DNA of 64,000 nt. Source: Sthenelais limicola. Lineage: Eukaryota > Annelida > Polychaeta > Phyllodocida > Sigalionidae. A model generated the notes under the pieces. The model made no database searches. It was not told the origin of the DNA and saw only the letters and a program-made list of their open reading frames with translations. The position numbers were made by a program, and so were the translations under genes. Each line of letters starts with the position of its first letter. Within the stretch, counting starts at the first letter, position 1. Positions 12,452 to 26,111 of the stretch are shown here, piece after piece. Location of the stretch: NCBI GenBank assembly GCA_942159475.1, contig OW804102.1:36958873-37022872 (forward strand). The letters run 5' to 3'.

Positions 12452-12747
12452 CTTGAGCGGGACAAGAAGGCAAAAGTTCCAGGTAAAGTTAACCTTCAGA
12501 GGAGATGAAACCGCCTCCAGAGAAATAGTGTTTACTACCAATGTATAGGAGGGAGAGGTGATATTTTAAGTGAAATTCAGTTGTTGAAACAGGTGCAAAA
12601 TGATTTGATTTTAGTCACTTGTTATCTCTTTGATACCATTCACCGGGAGGAAATGTGATATAAAGTTTAGATATCATGCAGTATGCAGATAAGTGTGGCA
12701 TGCTTGTAGTTGCGGTTATTTCGCTATTTTCTTTCTATTTATATCTT

Positions 12748-12986
12748 AGTCAGATCGTCAGAAAATATGCAATTTGCCTTCACCAATTTTCTCAAATAAC
12801 TCAAGTACAAGACCGAAATGAGGTTCAAAACAAAGTTCACCATAGTATAGCCCAAAGCATAATAATCAAAGATCATAACCAACACAATACCGAATATGCC
12901 TAGCATTTATCCCTTTTCAGTCTAATTTAGCAGAATTTACTAAATGTGTTGAGTTGCCAATTGTACATTTTCTGATGATCTGACCC
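12748..12986. mobile_element. Family A MITE (GGGTCAGAT termini)
   Basis: Type description of Family A: about 235 bp, ends GGGTCAGATTTTCAGAAAAT and its complement, inner repeats reading GTACAATTCGCC, a centre containing AATACCAAATATACTCAGAT, and no coding capacity. This copy retains both ends and lies just upstream of the ceramidase start. Confidence 0.8.
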
Positions 12987-13449
12987 ACCTCAAAATTTAT
13001 GAATCGTATAATTTAACTTAGTTGGTATCCACTTACACTTGAATTAATTAGTTGATTGAACTGTCCAGAAACTATGCTGGAATTACACTGTAATTACTGT
13101 ATTTGTTTAATAATTATTTATTTGATTTATAAGGGTAACGATTGGAAGAACTGGAGATGTCTGTAGACCTGCCTGTCTTTCTATATAATAATTGTAATTT
13201 TTGACAAATAAAATATTGCTCAAATCAAATTAAATTATGTAACATTTATTCTGTCAACTTGTGTAAAATAACACTTAATTTACTGTTAAAGTAACACCAA
13301 CGGTTGGTAGACCTGCATTTAGATCGACATTGTCATCCCTATTTTACCGTGAGAAATAAAAGACCAATAATATGTTTACATCCTTCCATCGGGCACTAGG
13401 AGAAGACCAACAGTGAGGTGAACTAGTCCTGGTAAACAATGTGAAACTA

Positions 13450-13487
13450 AAGGCCCTAGTCCATCGGCTTAGCGGACTAGGCTCTTA
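13450..13487. mobile_element. Family E terminal hairpin only
   Basis: AAGGCCCTAGTCCATCGGCT directly joined to the complementary end; the interior is deleted. Confidence 0.55.
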
Positions 13488-15326
13488 ATATAACGATCAT
13501 CTCACCATGATGCCCTGTATCATGTTGGGCATTTGGTTGGGGCATATCTACTTGAAGTACCATTTTGAACGTTTGACTTGAAGTTTTGCTCTTATTTTAG
13601 GACTAAGGAAATCCCATGCTGATTCATAGCGACAAATTCACCCATAAGATCAATTAATTAGTAATTAGATGAATTAATTGAATTAATGAACCATGTAGGG
13701 AGGACCTCGCCACCCCTCTCCACCCAGCAGGGCCTGCGTTCATAATAAGTGCTAAGATTTGCGTGTCAAATTCGTGTCCATAAAGCGCTAACACACCTCC
13801 CAGGTGTGTGTTGGCTATCCCGGTCTTAGCTCTGAGATTTGCGTGACAGCCAGAATGTTCTCGTGACAGCACTATCATGCATTCTCGCGACAGCCAGGAT
13901 ATTCTCGTGACAGCCAGGATTACTTTTTTTTAAAAATTTATTCTATTCACTATTCACATAATATTTTTCATTTGATTAATTATTCAGACATTTTATCTGA
14001 TACTCTACACAAAGACTGACAAGGGTTTGTAGTATATAATTATATAAATACTTGTTGAAACAATGAATTGTAGTTCTCATAATTTAATAGAATGTTGTCG
14101 GAGCCCCAGCCCTAGAGAAGCAGCACAACAATAATTTAATTATAATTCACTTATTATTTAATCATGAAATGTATAGTTTAAACAATGGCCATTAAACCGG
14201 ATTTGTCATAGGCTAATCATTGATCAAAATGTTATCAAAACAAGATTCCAGGTATAGGCCTACATCCGACGGCGATAAAGTGAAGAAATGGTGTCATATT
14301 ATATGTAAAACTAGCTCCAAAATAGGCTGCTGATTTTAAAAGTATTTGTTGACTTGATTGATTATATTACCAGTACCATTTGATGCCACATTGCGGATTT
14401 CCCGAGATACGTCACGGTCCGTTCCTTCCAACGTTAATATTAGGAAGGTTCCGCAAGCAAATGTAACTCAATTACGTAACCGTATCCGTATCTTTTTTGT
14501 TAATTACGTCGCATTTCTCTGTATGAAAAATAAATTGTGAGATGAAAAATTTTGCTTGATATGTTATGCTACGTTTTTCCCACCATGTTTTGCTGAACCT
14601 CTTTCTAACAACAATAACGTTAAACTGTTCATGTTTGATAATAGCAAATACATATAACTATATACCCTTATCGATGTTCTATGTCATATCCCGCAAGGTG
14701 AGCTGTGGTTGTAAATTGAAATGGTAAATAATGATAGGCCTACTGATGTAACAACGACCATACCTGAATAAATATTTTGAAAAACAAAGAAATATCCCTG
14801 AACTCGACCAGAGAGACACATGGAATAATCAAAGGCATATTAAATAGTATCAAAGGAGTCCCAAGACCTGATATGGTTGTGAGATAATTTATCAAATAAA
14901 ATGGTGCAGAATTATCAACCTTTATATATATATATATGTGTCAAAATTGCTTAAGCCAAGGCTTCTGAGGAATATGTCTGTTCAAACAGTGCATTACTAT
15001 TTTTAAATTTATACTTATTACACCGAATTTGTTCTTCCATTCACAGAAGTTTAGATACAACTGCTAGCTGATATTAGAAAACATCCAAAAATAATGATTA
15101 TAATTTCGGAATAATCATTAAATATTTAATTCAGACGAATTTTGGAGGATTATTCCAAGATAAATGTCTATGTGATTTAATGTTCATCGAGTCATGGCAA
15201 CATGTAGCACGTGGGCCTACTTTCCATGTAGTCTGGTATTTGCACAAGTGAGTAAGTCCACGTGCCGTCCGTAGAGAGTGAGTAAGGTCCCCTACACTTT
15301 GTGGTAGAAAAAATGGGTAAAACTCT

Positions 15327-15410
15327 TGTCAGAAGTGGGATTCGAACCCACGCCCACAGAAGTGGACTGCGACCTGAACGCAGCGCCTTAGACCGCTCGG
15401 CCATCCTGAC
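15327..15410 (-). tRNA. tRNA-Leu (anticodon CAG)
   Basis: Minus-strand sequence GTCAGGATGGCCGAGCGGTC... has the type II tRNA layout with a long variable arm (84 bases). A box TGGCCGAGCGG, anticodon loop TTCAGGTCGC and B box GGGTTCGAATCCC are all intact. The acceptor stem pairs GTCAGGA with TTCTGAC. T runs follow within about 15 bases as terminator. It lies in the spacer between the ceramidase gene and the lysine-rich gene. Confidence 0.96.
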
Positions 15411-16234
15411 TGGTGGCAGTGGAGGCTGCCAGCACCGGATTAGATCAATATTTGCTGAAATAACTAATCTAAATATAGTAGCACCAACCAGACAGGCAGC
15501 TTACCGTGTGGGGTATAGTAGTAGTTACTACAATATAGGATTAATATATATATATTATCATACATGTAGGAACATGTGGACGTGTACGTTCATACATATA
15601 TGTGCAGAGCTTTCTTGTCGTTTATTCAAAACAAATAAAGAATTAATTTAGATTAAATATTCTATATGAGCTACATTCTATATGGGTATTTGTTGTAAAT
15701 GTAAATGGCAGAAACAGTAAGATCCGAATATTACATGGAATATTCATCAACTTTTATTCACCCCAAACTGTTATTTTTAAAGTTGTTCATGCTTTTTTAA
15801 TGGTTGATAGTGAACTTCATATGAATGTTCCCCGAGGAATATGTTATTGATCTATTTAAATAAAATATGTTGGTGTTCATTGTGTAACATGACTAATAAA
15901 ATGGACAATGGGCACAGGTAGAGAAACAAGATAGGACGATGAAAAGGACACAAGGAAATAGAGCATGAAAGAATGATGAAGTAGAAAGTACTCCCGAACA
16001 GGGAAAATAGTGGATTTATAATAGCAATTTCCATGAGTCACCTTATGTCAAGTTCTATATAGATCTACATACATGTATGTAATCGTGTTGGGCATGACTA
16101 ATAGGGTCAGAAAATGGAACCAGCACTCTCGGGTCAAAGGTCACCTTACAGGATAATAGCATGTAATATGTTTATAAATATTAAATACATGTTTAGATCA
16201 TGTTTTGATGCGATGCAGCATGGAAACGAATTAC

Positions 16235-16415
16235 AGTCTAGGCTCAGAGTTGAAAGAGTACCTCCAAACTGAGGGAAAACCTCTAGCTCTAAACCGTAAA
16301 ATGGCATTATAATCCCATTAGGACGCCTACCCCAGGGAAAGAGATCCATTAGCGCAGTAGGCGTCAATCGCTGAAGACCATTCTTATCTGATCTGAGAGG
16401 CTCTGAGCCTAGACT
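16235..16415. mobile_element. Family D MITE
   Basis: Same termini (AGTCTAGGCTCAGAG) and interior order as the copy at 8938, same orientation. Confidence 0.75.
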
Positions 16416-18723
16416 GTACAAGGAAATGAAGGACGTGGAAAGACACAGGGAGAAAGTGGGGGAGTAAGCGGAAACTAGAGAGAGGAACAGCTAGAGAGGA
16501 GAGAAAGGAAAAGGGGGGTGAAAGAAGAGGGAAAGCTAGGGGAAGAGAGGAAGGAGAGCACGAGAAAGGAGAGAGAGGAGTGTAAACAAGGAAATGGGTG
16601 GCACGTTAAGTATAAAAAGGGGGGAGAGAAAGGAAAGAAGTGGAAAAGAAAAAAGAGGGGGGGAAGAAAAGAGAATGGAAAGAAGGGTATAAGAGAAAGG
16701 AAAGAGGTGAAAAATATGAGATGATGGAGAGAAAAGTAAGAAGGGTATAACATAAAGGAGAGCATAGGGAGATTAAAAAGAAAGGAAAAGAAAGGAAAGA
16801 GGATGGAATGTGGTTTGAGAGAGCAACACAAAATAATAGAGGGCGCTGATGTGCTGAATCGAGATAGTTTTTATAAAATAATTCGGAATGATAGCTGTCC
16901 TAAATCCCAGAAGTACCAACACTAAAACACAATTTAAATATTTATTTTTCACTCCAGTTTTATTCATATCTCACAACTCATCCATTTCATACAATGGTAA
17001 CAAAACAAGACAAGCGTCTTAAAAACGCTTTGGACTCATTCATACATAACAGTAGCGACATGATACATTTGATGTATATTAGGTGGGCGGACAATGGTAC
17101 ATAGAGTTGGACACACTTATACTATACTTGAATGTAATCTCTAACAATACAATTGCCACAGATGGAATATAAACAATGCCTGCCTCTCCCTTTCATTTAA
17201 CGTTCTACCAGATAGATTCTAGTTCAGTCAAATATAGGTAAGATCATATATATATGACTCTGGGAAGTATACTACCTTTGACTTTCAGTTTACCACCGCA
17301 GTCTCCTATGATTCTATGATCTTAATGTTACACCTTAATATTTATATTTGCGAGAGGTTCGATAGAGCCAATATGCCTGTAGGATAAGACGGTAAATATC
17401 CTATTTCCATCCAGTATTATCCTTTTATTAAAAGACTTTTCTGTGTTAGACCTCATGAATATTCATTAGATGACTAAAATATCATATATGCATGAACCGA
17501 TCAAGACATAACTTTGCATTAGACGACAATTTTAGAGTTTGGCACGGTTAGTCAGATTGTCAATTACGGTATTTCATGAATTATTCTTGACGAATGTGTA
17601 TCATGAATAGCAGACATAATAAGCGGCCATCTTTTGTTGAAGATAAATGCTGCTGCTGAGATTCGGTTTCTTCTTGATCGTGTTGATATCCTATACTAGT
17701 TTGATATATAGTTGCTTGATATAGGCCAATTGTAGTCAGGCCTGATATAGGCCAGTTGTAGTCAGTTGTTTGTTTCTGTCATGGGACGGTATTGTTGAAT
17801 ACATCATGGCAAATCGGTGGTGGAATGATTGGAAATAGCTAATGGAAGCTTGTATATCACTGCAAGAACAACAGATATATGTAAGATATTTTATTTATTT
17901 AAAAGCCTAATTTGAAATGAACTATACTAGTTTGATATAAAATAAATATTTGTTGGTGGAGAAAGTGCTTCTCTTTCCATAGCCTGTTTATGTTCCAATA
18001 AACAAACAAGAGTCACGAGTACACATGATGATTTCCCTCTGACATCACCAAGTTTGAGCATACAGAAACTTTATCTATTAAAAGTTCTTACGATGTGTGT
18101 AATTTGTATATAGATATAGTTACTGCAAGAAATGTCTGATTTGTTTTGTCGGGTATTCATTGTTATCTTTTATATCCACCTCTTCCTGATCTTTGATTCA
18201 GACAAGTTTTACATGTATTATTCAGCAATATAAGAAATACTGTATAATACATACATTAAGTTGTTAATGACAATACATCTCAGATGATTTAGAGGATTAA
18301 GAGGTTTTAGATGTTATCACCTTAAGTATTTTTTTATATTTTTTTTATTGAGATCACATACAAAGACACAAGGGATTCTTATTTTCTGGTCTTTGTTTAA
18401 ATAATATAACTTACAGAATGGGTTACTTAGGGAAATCTTAGATACAAAGGAAATGCAGAAGAGAAAATTGACAGTAAAGAAAGGTTAGAACAAAGAAGGT
18501 GATTCCAAGTTATGAGAGCAGTACTTTATGATATAGATAGCATTACACACATACATATTATATGCAAATTCATGTCATCATGTCTGCTGAGAAAAAAAGT
18601 TATTTTTCTAACGTCACACATTCAGCATATTATGAGGAATCATTAGCAGACTTCAGAAATCATAAATGGACCACCAAATGAACAACAAATAACGACTACA
18701 TTCAATTCAATTTAAATACTCAC

Positions 18724-21700
18724 CAATTCGCCGGTATTTGAAAGTGAAGGACCTTTCCTTTTCTTGTCCTTTTTCTTCTTTTTCTTCGTTTTGTCCTTTT
18801 TCGTCTCTTTCTCTTTCTAAAATGTGTGCGAAATAAACATTCATGATAATTCGTCTATATCAGTTACAATAAGTAAATCGGTAACATAAATATTGCAGTG
18901 TAGTACTACACTACACATTAAGTAAACGCTATTAATTTCTTTATTGCATTTCAGGCCATTGTACATTTAAGATCTTAGAAAAGACGCATATCGATAGAGT
19001 CAATATTTTCATTTCAAATTAGGCTTTTAAATAAATACTAGCTATATCTGGGTATTGCGCTTGTTACACAAATTTCTTTTGTTATGCTAGAATTAATTTT
19101 GAACGCAAAAATGGATTTTGAGATAACATCATATTCGAAAAGATGAGATCAAGCCGATTCCAATGATGGTAAGCATTAGAACATCTACTATGTATTTCTA
19201 TATCTTAAATTTGATATTTTAATTTTGAACAAAAAATTGTGGGTGGACCATTACCAGTAACGTAGCTATATATCGGTGAGATCGCCAGAAAATGTACACT
19301 TCGCCTTCACCGATGTTCTCAAATAACCCAAATTCAAGAAATGAGGACAGAAATGAGGTTCAAAACACAGTTCACCATAGCCAAAATGATATTAATAATC
19401 AACACAATACCAAATATACTCAGATATGCCTAGTATTTATCCCCTTTTAGGCATTATAATTTAGCAGAATTTACTAAATGTGTAAAGTTGCCAATTGTAC
19501 ATTTTCTGATGATCTGACCCATATATAGGGTGAAGGGTGGTACCTTGTGATCTTGTGCCATTTTATTAGGATCCTGTATCTGGATATTGAGTCCCATCGT
19601 CTTCTGCATCACCCTGCCCATCATGCCTATCAGCTCGGTAGGCTCCATGTCTGGTTTTAACTGTGCAAAAGATGAATAGCATGATTACAACTTCTATATT
19701 ATTATGAATGATATTAATTATTAATGTAGGGAGGTGATAGGGAGGTTAATTATTAATGGTTCGTTTTCTTTTTATTTCCGTATTCTGCTCATCTATTCCT
19801 TTTCTCTCCTTTCTGTTACCCTTCTGTTCATTTCTCTCCCTTCTCTTCTTTTCCATCTCTTTCCTCTCTGTCCCTCTATTTTTTTTAGATTTAAATATGG
19901 ATACTTTTGAAAGTAACACATGGCATGTTTATATCACTGGGCCATTTTTAACTACAGGAAAATGAGTCACATGTCGCAAAATCTTTTTTGAGATACCATC
20001 ATATATTTGAAAAGATGAAATCAAGCGGATTCCAATGATTAACACTAGGACATGTAGTAAGTATTTCTATATTTTAAATTTGATATTTTTTTTTTAAAAA
20101 GAAGGTTTGCAATATTTCTGGGTGGACCATTATTACTAGTAAAGTAGCTAACTTTACTCTATAGGATGACCTTAGAAATGCAAGTATATATTTAATAGAC
20201 TCTCTTGAAATTTGGGAAATGATTCATACCACTGTCACCGTATGCCAAAGATAAAAACATTCCTACAGAGAGATCTTGTGAATAATGCACATTGAAAAAT
20301 ATCCATTTTGTGGCTCATCTTGCTGTAACCACATCACTTATTGTTGCAGCTTACATGTTTGACGCTGTCCATAGCCTCTGACATGGCGCCATCTTTCTTG
20401 TAGTCCCCGCTAGCCTTCAGCCTCTCCATCTCCTGTAACACCGCCTCCTCGTACATTAGCACCTCTGGTCTCTGCAGGAAAATGACATAAGTCAGACATT
20501 TTTTTTAAAATAAATTTTATTGATCGCAAGCTGTGATAGTTCTCATTCGTCAATTCAAAACAAAATAATATATGGTTTTAATCTAGAGATGTTCATCAAA
20601 AAGATATATATTTAATGAGAGTATTAATTAATTTATATATATACGATTACAATTTAACACTTTCTTTAAACATTTACTTGACACGCTGCATGTGCGTGTT
20701 AGTGATCTCACAATACAATAATCTGCATGACACTTTTTTGCCCGATAAGAATAGCATAAACTTACTCATACATACATTGTAACTCGCTTATTAATGAAAT
20801 CAATTATATATATATTCAATTTGTATCCCATAAAAAGTTACAAAGTGGGATACAGCCTTCTACAAAGCAGGTCTTCCATGTCGCCCTGTAGTATTATGCT
20901 AACATAAAATATCATACAATGACCTTTATATATATATAAGAATCTTTATTTCCATTTTGTTATACAGACAGTGATAAAAGCCTTCTACATGGAAATCGGT
21001 TTTTGTTCTCTGTCCCAGACAGCTCTTCCAAACAAACCTTCTGTAACTACATCTCTAACCACATGTTTATTGAAAAAAAAATAAAACATAATATTACGAC
21101 TCTGTACAGAGTACAACATTTCACTCCACTTTTTGGAGGGCTAAGTGTCCTTGAAGTTTTTATAACTAGATTGGTGTCCAAATTACTTCTGTTTTATACA
21201 AAGCCTTTATTAAATATTAACCCTCGTTTTTTTCTGCAATAAGGGGCCATTGTCGTTATTTCAAAGACAAGATCTATGAAAAGAGTACACTATATAGTTT
21301 TAATAATAAAACTTATTATGATTTTATTTGGGCGAACTTCATTAACAGTTTTTGAAGATAACTGGTAAACTATTTAGAATATATGTTGTGTAAATGTTGC
21401 ATAGCAACGGCGGTTGATTACAACGGAGTGATACATATAATAATTAAAGCTACCAAAAGTACAAATGACTCGAGAGAAACTTAATCTCGTAATAGTGTAG
21501 GGTATGTGTTGACGGATGTATTGAAATGTAGGGCCTATATTTGAATAGTTTTTTTTAACGGAGGAAGTTTCGGTAAACGAAACGTATCACAATCTGTGCA
21601 ATTTTGTGAATATCTGAGTATATAGTTGGTATTGCATTGATCCAAAGAATGTGTTCGTTTTGGTTGAATTGTAATTTGAACCTGATTTCCGTCTTAGATT

Positions 21701-24294
21701 TAGGAGTGAGTGAGATTGGTTACTTTACGCCCTTATCAACACATTTAATATGGTTATATCAAGGGCGGGAGAGCTGAGAGGGAGGCAGTTTATGATCATA
21801 CCCAGGAAATAGAGATACAGAAGAAGGGAGAGAGAGACAGAGTAAAGAGACAGAAAGGCACTTTATGGTCTTACCCAGGACCAGTCTTAAATTTAGGTTA
21901 TTTGAGATGATTGGTGAAGGCGAATTGTACATTTTGTGACAACGTGGCGTGCCTTGGGTGAGTGGTAGTAAGGGTGTAATGCAGGCCAACCACAACCCTT
22001 ATCCGGCTATGCATGACCGATCAACCCCTATTAGGGAGAGAGATCGTCAGAAATTGTTCATTTTGCCTTCACCAATTTTCTCAAATAACCCTAATTCTAG
22101 ACAGAATTGAGGTTCACAACACAGATCACCATAGTCAAAATGATATTCATAACCAGCACAATACCAAATATACTCAGATATGCCTATATTTGTATCTCGT
22201 AGTCTAATTTAGCAGATTTTACTAAATGTGTAGAGTTGGCAATTGTACATTTTCTGATGGTCTGACCCAAGGACCGTTGGTAATTTGTGAATACTTTCTG
22301 CTCTATGTTCAATGTTATTTTCAGATTAATAATTCTAGGTTCCTGATCTTCAGAAACTATACTGTTAGTGAGCAACTGCCTAGCCCATGTATGAAACATA
22401 TACCTCTCTATGTCCAGAACATTGGTGATTGGGAATTGTTATGATTTGTCATAAGGTGTGTCTGGGTCAGATTTTCAGAAAACGTACAATTCACCTTCAC
22501 TAATCCTCTCAAACAACACAAATTTAAGACGAAAATCAGGTTCAAAATTCAGTTCAACATAACCAGACAGATGTATTGAATGAATACAATACAGAACACA
22601 TTCAAATATACCTAGTATTTATCATTTCTCACTCCAATTTAGCAGAATTCGCTAGATGTGTAGAACTGTAGATTGTGCATTTTCTGAAAATCTGACCCAT
22701 CTATGTGTACACATTTCTGGTTAGTCTTAGCAAATATCCCAAGGATGTTATTATTGGGATTGTTGATTTAGATTGATAAAACTGCTACATCGCACAAGAC
22801 TGCATGAGCATGATTATTAGCTAAGAGGCCGTTTCAGGGCTAAGTTAACCATTGATTGAAGTCAACCCAGATTAAAAAGTGAAATGTCATGTTTTCTTTA
22901 GATCAAATGTGGCATGCAAATAGTTAGCAAGATTTGCAATCGGAAATTTTCCAAACATAGTTTCACAGTATCATAACTGTATAATAAATGACCCATGAAA
23001 ACGAAATGTACGATAGGAAAGAGTGAGGTTTGTGTTGTGGAAAGATGTATAAATAACACATGGATATTGACATTGGGGCACCGAGAAATATATCATGCGG
23101 AACATGACATATTTTCTATAGATTATACACTGTACCATAACTCCCGAAATTCCATGCGGATCGAGATACAGGATTGTGGACATGCAAATCCCCTATTCAA
23201 AGGATTCTGTTCAAAATGATTACGATTCTAAAAATATTCCAGGTTTTCCAACATGCACTAACTTTAAATTAAATAGAAAAGAATGAATATAAACACCTTA
23301 GATCTAATCTATATACATGAGGGTTACTACATTTGGGATACAGCTGTGAAAATAAGTAATATATATATGGGTCAGATTTTTAGAAAATGTACAATATTGG
23401 CAGCTGTACACATTTAGTAAATTAGGCTGCAATTTGGTCAATACTAGTTAAATTCGAGTATATTCGGGATGGCATTGATTCTAGCAATCTGTTAGGTTAA
23501 GTTGAACTATATTTTGAACTTTATTTTTGTCTGAAATTTGGGTCATTTAAGAAGCTTGGCGAAGTTGAATTGTACATTTATCCATATCCTGTCCATGTAC
23601 CCATATCCTGAAGAAAGGCTACCTCTTGTTAATTAAGTTGTGGTTGAATAATAACCATTAAAGGTTTATCCAATAACTATATATCCTCAATACAGAGTTT
23701 ATATATTTATGCATACAGATTACACACGGATTTTTTTAGTTTGCATGAATCTACTTCAATGCTAGATTGTGTTACATGTTCCATACTAGGTTGAAAATAA
23801 AATTAGAAAACGATAGTTTATCTTCTGCTAAAAGCACTTCAGCATCTAAGCTATTCTAATGCGTCAACTCGGACGCAAAACATGTACAATGGTCGTCCAC
23901 CAATCCTCCCAAATAAACCCCAATTGAAGACAAAATACAATTCAGCATAAACGAACAGGCGTTTTCAACCAGCACAATATCAAATACCCTTGATATATAC
24001 CAAGCATTTATCAATATCAATTTTCAGCCTAATTTTGCAGAATTGACTAAACATGTATGGAATTGCTAGTTGCACTTTGTCACATGGCTTGACCCCAAAG
24101 TCTTTGGATTTTGCAGAAAACTGAGTTCAAGTCCCTTTAAAAGCACGACACACGCCCACCAATAAAGTAAATCTCAGTAGCTGACTAGTAATACCAGACT
24201 AATATATAAATACACTCACCACGTCGTCAGATGTGACTATGTGAACGACACCTATCAGGAGGACGACACACAGTCCTAGCATGTACTTCTCCAT
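18724..24294 (-). CDS. Unrecognised secreted lysine-rich protein, four exons, 3' end uncertain
   Basis: I do not recognise this protein. Exons: 24294-24220, 20471-20355, 19660-19544, 18816-18724. All introns are phase 0 with GT/AG borders, giving at least 134 residues. Residues 1-22 form a clear signal peptide (MEKYMLGLCVVLLIGVVHIV...). Residues 26-64 are an acidic/amphipathic helix-like stretch (RPEVLMYEEAVLQEMERLKA). Residues 65-103 are methionine-rich with PTELIGMMGRVMQKTMGLNI. Residues 104-134 start with a run of about 20 mostly Lys residues. Exons 2 and 3 are both exactly 117 bp. A possible last exon is 17688 down to about 17605 (DINTIKKKPNLSSSIYLQQK... stop), but its acceptor is weak. 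An X-box-like palindrome lies 8 bp before the ATG. Codon-like conservation cannot be tested here. The consistent phases and signal peptide make a real gene likely. Confidence 0.6.
19100..19258. mobile_element. Family B fragment
   Basis: Left half only, from CGCAAAAATGGATTTTGAGA to the GTGGGTGGACC region; followed by a Family A copy. Confidence 0.6.
19275..19520. mobile_element. Family A MITE
   Basis: Both ends present. The right end abuts exon 3 of the lysine-rich gene, only 24 bp from its donor side. Confidence 0.8.
19955..20338. mobile_element. Family B TIR element
   Basis: Nearly full-length; ends 17 bp before the lysine-rich gene's exon 2. Confidence 0.72.
21880..21945. mobile_element. 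Family A MITE fragment
   Basis: Only the right half survives: GGTTATTTGAGATGATTGG and GGCGAATTGTACATTTTGTG. Confidence 0.6.
22037..22268. mobile_element. Family A MITE
   Basis: Full-length copy with a slightly eroded left end (GAGATCGTCAGAAATTG) and a good right end. Confidence 0.78.
22464..22699. mobile_element. Family A MITE
   Basis: Full-length copy; both termini GGGTCAGATTTTCAGAAAA and complement are near perfect. It lies under 200 bp from the previous copy, in the same orientation. Confidence 0.82.
23369..23585. mobile_element. Family A MITE, right end lost
   Basis: Left end intact (GGGTCAGATTTTTAGAAAAT). Homology stops after GAATTGTACATTTAT. Confidence 0.7.
23865..24097. mobile_element. 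Family A MITE, diverged
   Basis: Core order is preserved (ATGTACAATGGTCGTCCACC, CAGCACAATATCAAATACCC, CTTGACCCC) but many substitutions. It ends about 120 bp from the lysine-rich gene's first exon. Confidence 0.6.
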
Positions 24295-24302
24295 GGTTAT
24301 AT

Positions 24303-24316
24303 GTTGCTATGGTAAC
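24303..24316 (-). promoter_or_regulatory. RFX X-box-like palindrome before the lysine-rich gene
   Basis: Minus strand reads GTTACCATAGCAAC, fitting the RFX consensus GTNRCC-N(0-3)-RGYAAC, and ends 8 bp before the ATG at 24294. Such boxes drive ciliary genes in animals; that role here is inference. Confidence 0.4.
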
Positions 24317-25282
24317 CGTCAATCAATACTGCTGGGGTATATGTGTGTATATGGGGTAAAATAATGAATGATGAATGGTAAATATGGAGAGTTATCCTGG
24401 GTCTAGTGGAAGGTCTCCATGTCCTACCTGTACAGGTGAGAGAAGGGGGTGGAACGCCGGGCCAACGTGGCACTTCACCTTCATCGACTTGCCACCGGCT
24501 CTGTTCGTTTTCCTTATTTAGATTTAGATTTTTGTCTTAATACAAACTTTATTCAGGTTATGGAGCAAGTACATCGTGTTATTATTGTAATAAACCAAAA
24601 CAAGCTCCCCAGCTCACCATACGGTGGTCTTCCCCTGGGACCTGAGCCAGAGAGAAAAAGTGTGTACAGGTTTGTATTGGAATAATAAACGGAAATTGAA
24701 CATTTTAAAGTTAAGATTATATCATATTATATATATACAGGTGACCTCCCTCCCACTAGAGGTTCATGTTTGTGCTCTTATGGCAAAAGAGTGTACTTTA
24801 TTCTACGTTTAAAATCATCCAGGATGATATCAACCTATCATTTTTCCTTATTTAGATTTAGATTTAGAAACTTTTATCATCGATCTTGTCGCTGCCAGAA
24901 AACATGTCTCCAGCAGAGGGAGGTTTACAAGATTTCTGTTGTTATGACATTATAGTTTTGCGGCGAACAATTCCACAGTCGTCATGGACGAAGGTGGTAC
25001 ACTGCTATTTTTAATCAGATTTTATGATACATTCTTATAATAATAGATATCAAGCGCAGTAGTTCTTGTCGTATTAGTTATTCTCAGAAGTAAAGTAGGT
25101 TTCTCTTGATGACAACAGTTAAAGTGTTTTACATGTACATGTAGTCTAGTAAATCAATCAATTAAGCATTAGTCTGACCAGATTAACGTTTTCTTTGCTA
25201 CCGATTTAAATGCTTTATAATCTAATATCCCATCATGGGCCATACAAATCTTTATTCAGGTATGGCAGGGTAAGCAATTTCA

Positions 25283-25700
25283 TATGTGATGGGTTCCAGG
25301 AAAATGAGTCACAAGTCGCAAAAACTATATTCTCCAGAGTGCTTTATTCCGAAATTCTCTTTGTAGGAATGTTTCCAGTCTTTAGGGGGTTTAGTGCTTT
25401 CAGTCCGATGAATGCAGATCCCAAATTTCAAGACAGTGGATAAAATTTAATTGTGCGTTTCGAAGGTCATCTTATAGAGTACATTTAATTACTTTCCTAG
25501 GTATTGCCCACCCACAAATATTGCAAACTTGTTCACAAACATAAATATATCAAATTTAAAATATAGAAAAGCTTACTAAGCGTCCTATAATGTTTACTAT
25601 CATTGGAATCCGCGTAATCTCATCTTTTCAAATATGATGATATCTCAAAATCTTTTTTTGCGACTTGTGACACATTTTTACTAAAGCACATCACAAATGT
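25283..25700. mobile_element. Family B TIR element, inverted
   Basis: Opposite orientation to most copies; termini ATGTGATGGGTTCCAGG and TTTGCGACTTGTGACACA are both visible. Confidence 0.75.
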
Positions 25701-25889
25701 CAATGTTATTTGACTAATATGCCTAATACAGGTCGCCTGCGGGGGTCTTCCCCTGACACCTGGCGAGAAAGTAGAGGAAAGGAAGCATTACAGGAGGTCC
25801 AAGAGCATATACACATAATCATCATAAATTATAATTCATTATAGGGTGTATGTTAATTCAAAAAAAAATAATACAAAAAAAAATCATTC

Positions 25890-26111
25890 TACGTCCATCG
25901 TGGACCAGTTGTATCACATCTCTCAAATACTGCTAAATACGAGTTAGGATTGATAAATACTAGGTAGATCTGAGTGTATTCTGTATTGTATTCATTCAAT
26001 AAATCTGTCTGGTTATGTTGAACTGTATTTTGAACCTGATTTTTGCCGTAAATTTGGATTATTTGTGAAAATTGCTGAAGGCGAATTGTACATTATCTGG
26101 CGGTCTGACCC
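25890..26111. mobile_element. Family A MITE, opposite orientation
   Basis: Right half is well kept (GTTATGTTGAACTGTATTTT, GGCGAATTGTACATTATCTG, GGTCTGACCC); left end degraded. Confidence 0.68.

Larger units (their letters stand above)
12452..18723. other. Spacer between ceramidase start and lysine-rich gene
   Basis: Apart from tRNA-Leu and the MITEs listed, it holds CTCGCGACAGCCAGGATATT-type short repeats near 13850-13920, a purine tract at 16430-16810, a TA run at 14920, and a diverged GGTAACG retroposon tail near 13134. A repeat with AATTACGTAACCGTATC at 14470 recurs near 60030. I see no further exon except the weak last-exon candidate near 17605-17688. Confidence 0.5.

Noticed and set aside
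15192..15404. Frame starting MAERSKALRSG
   Set aside because: This is the translation of the tRNA-Leu gene.
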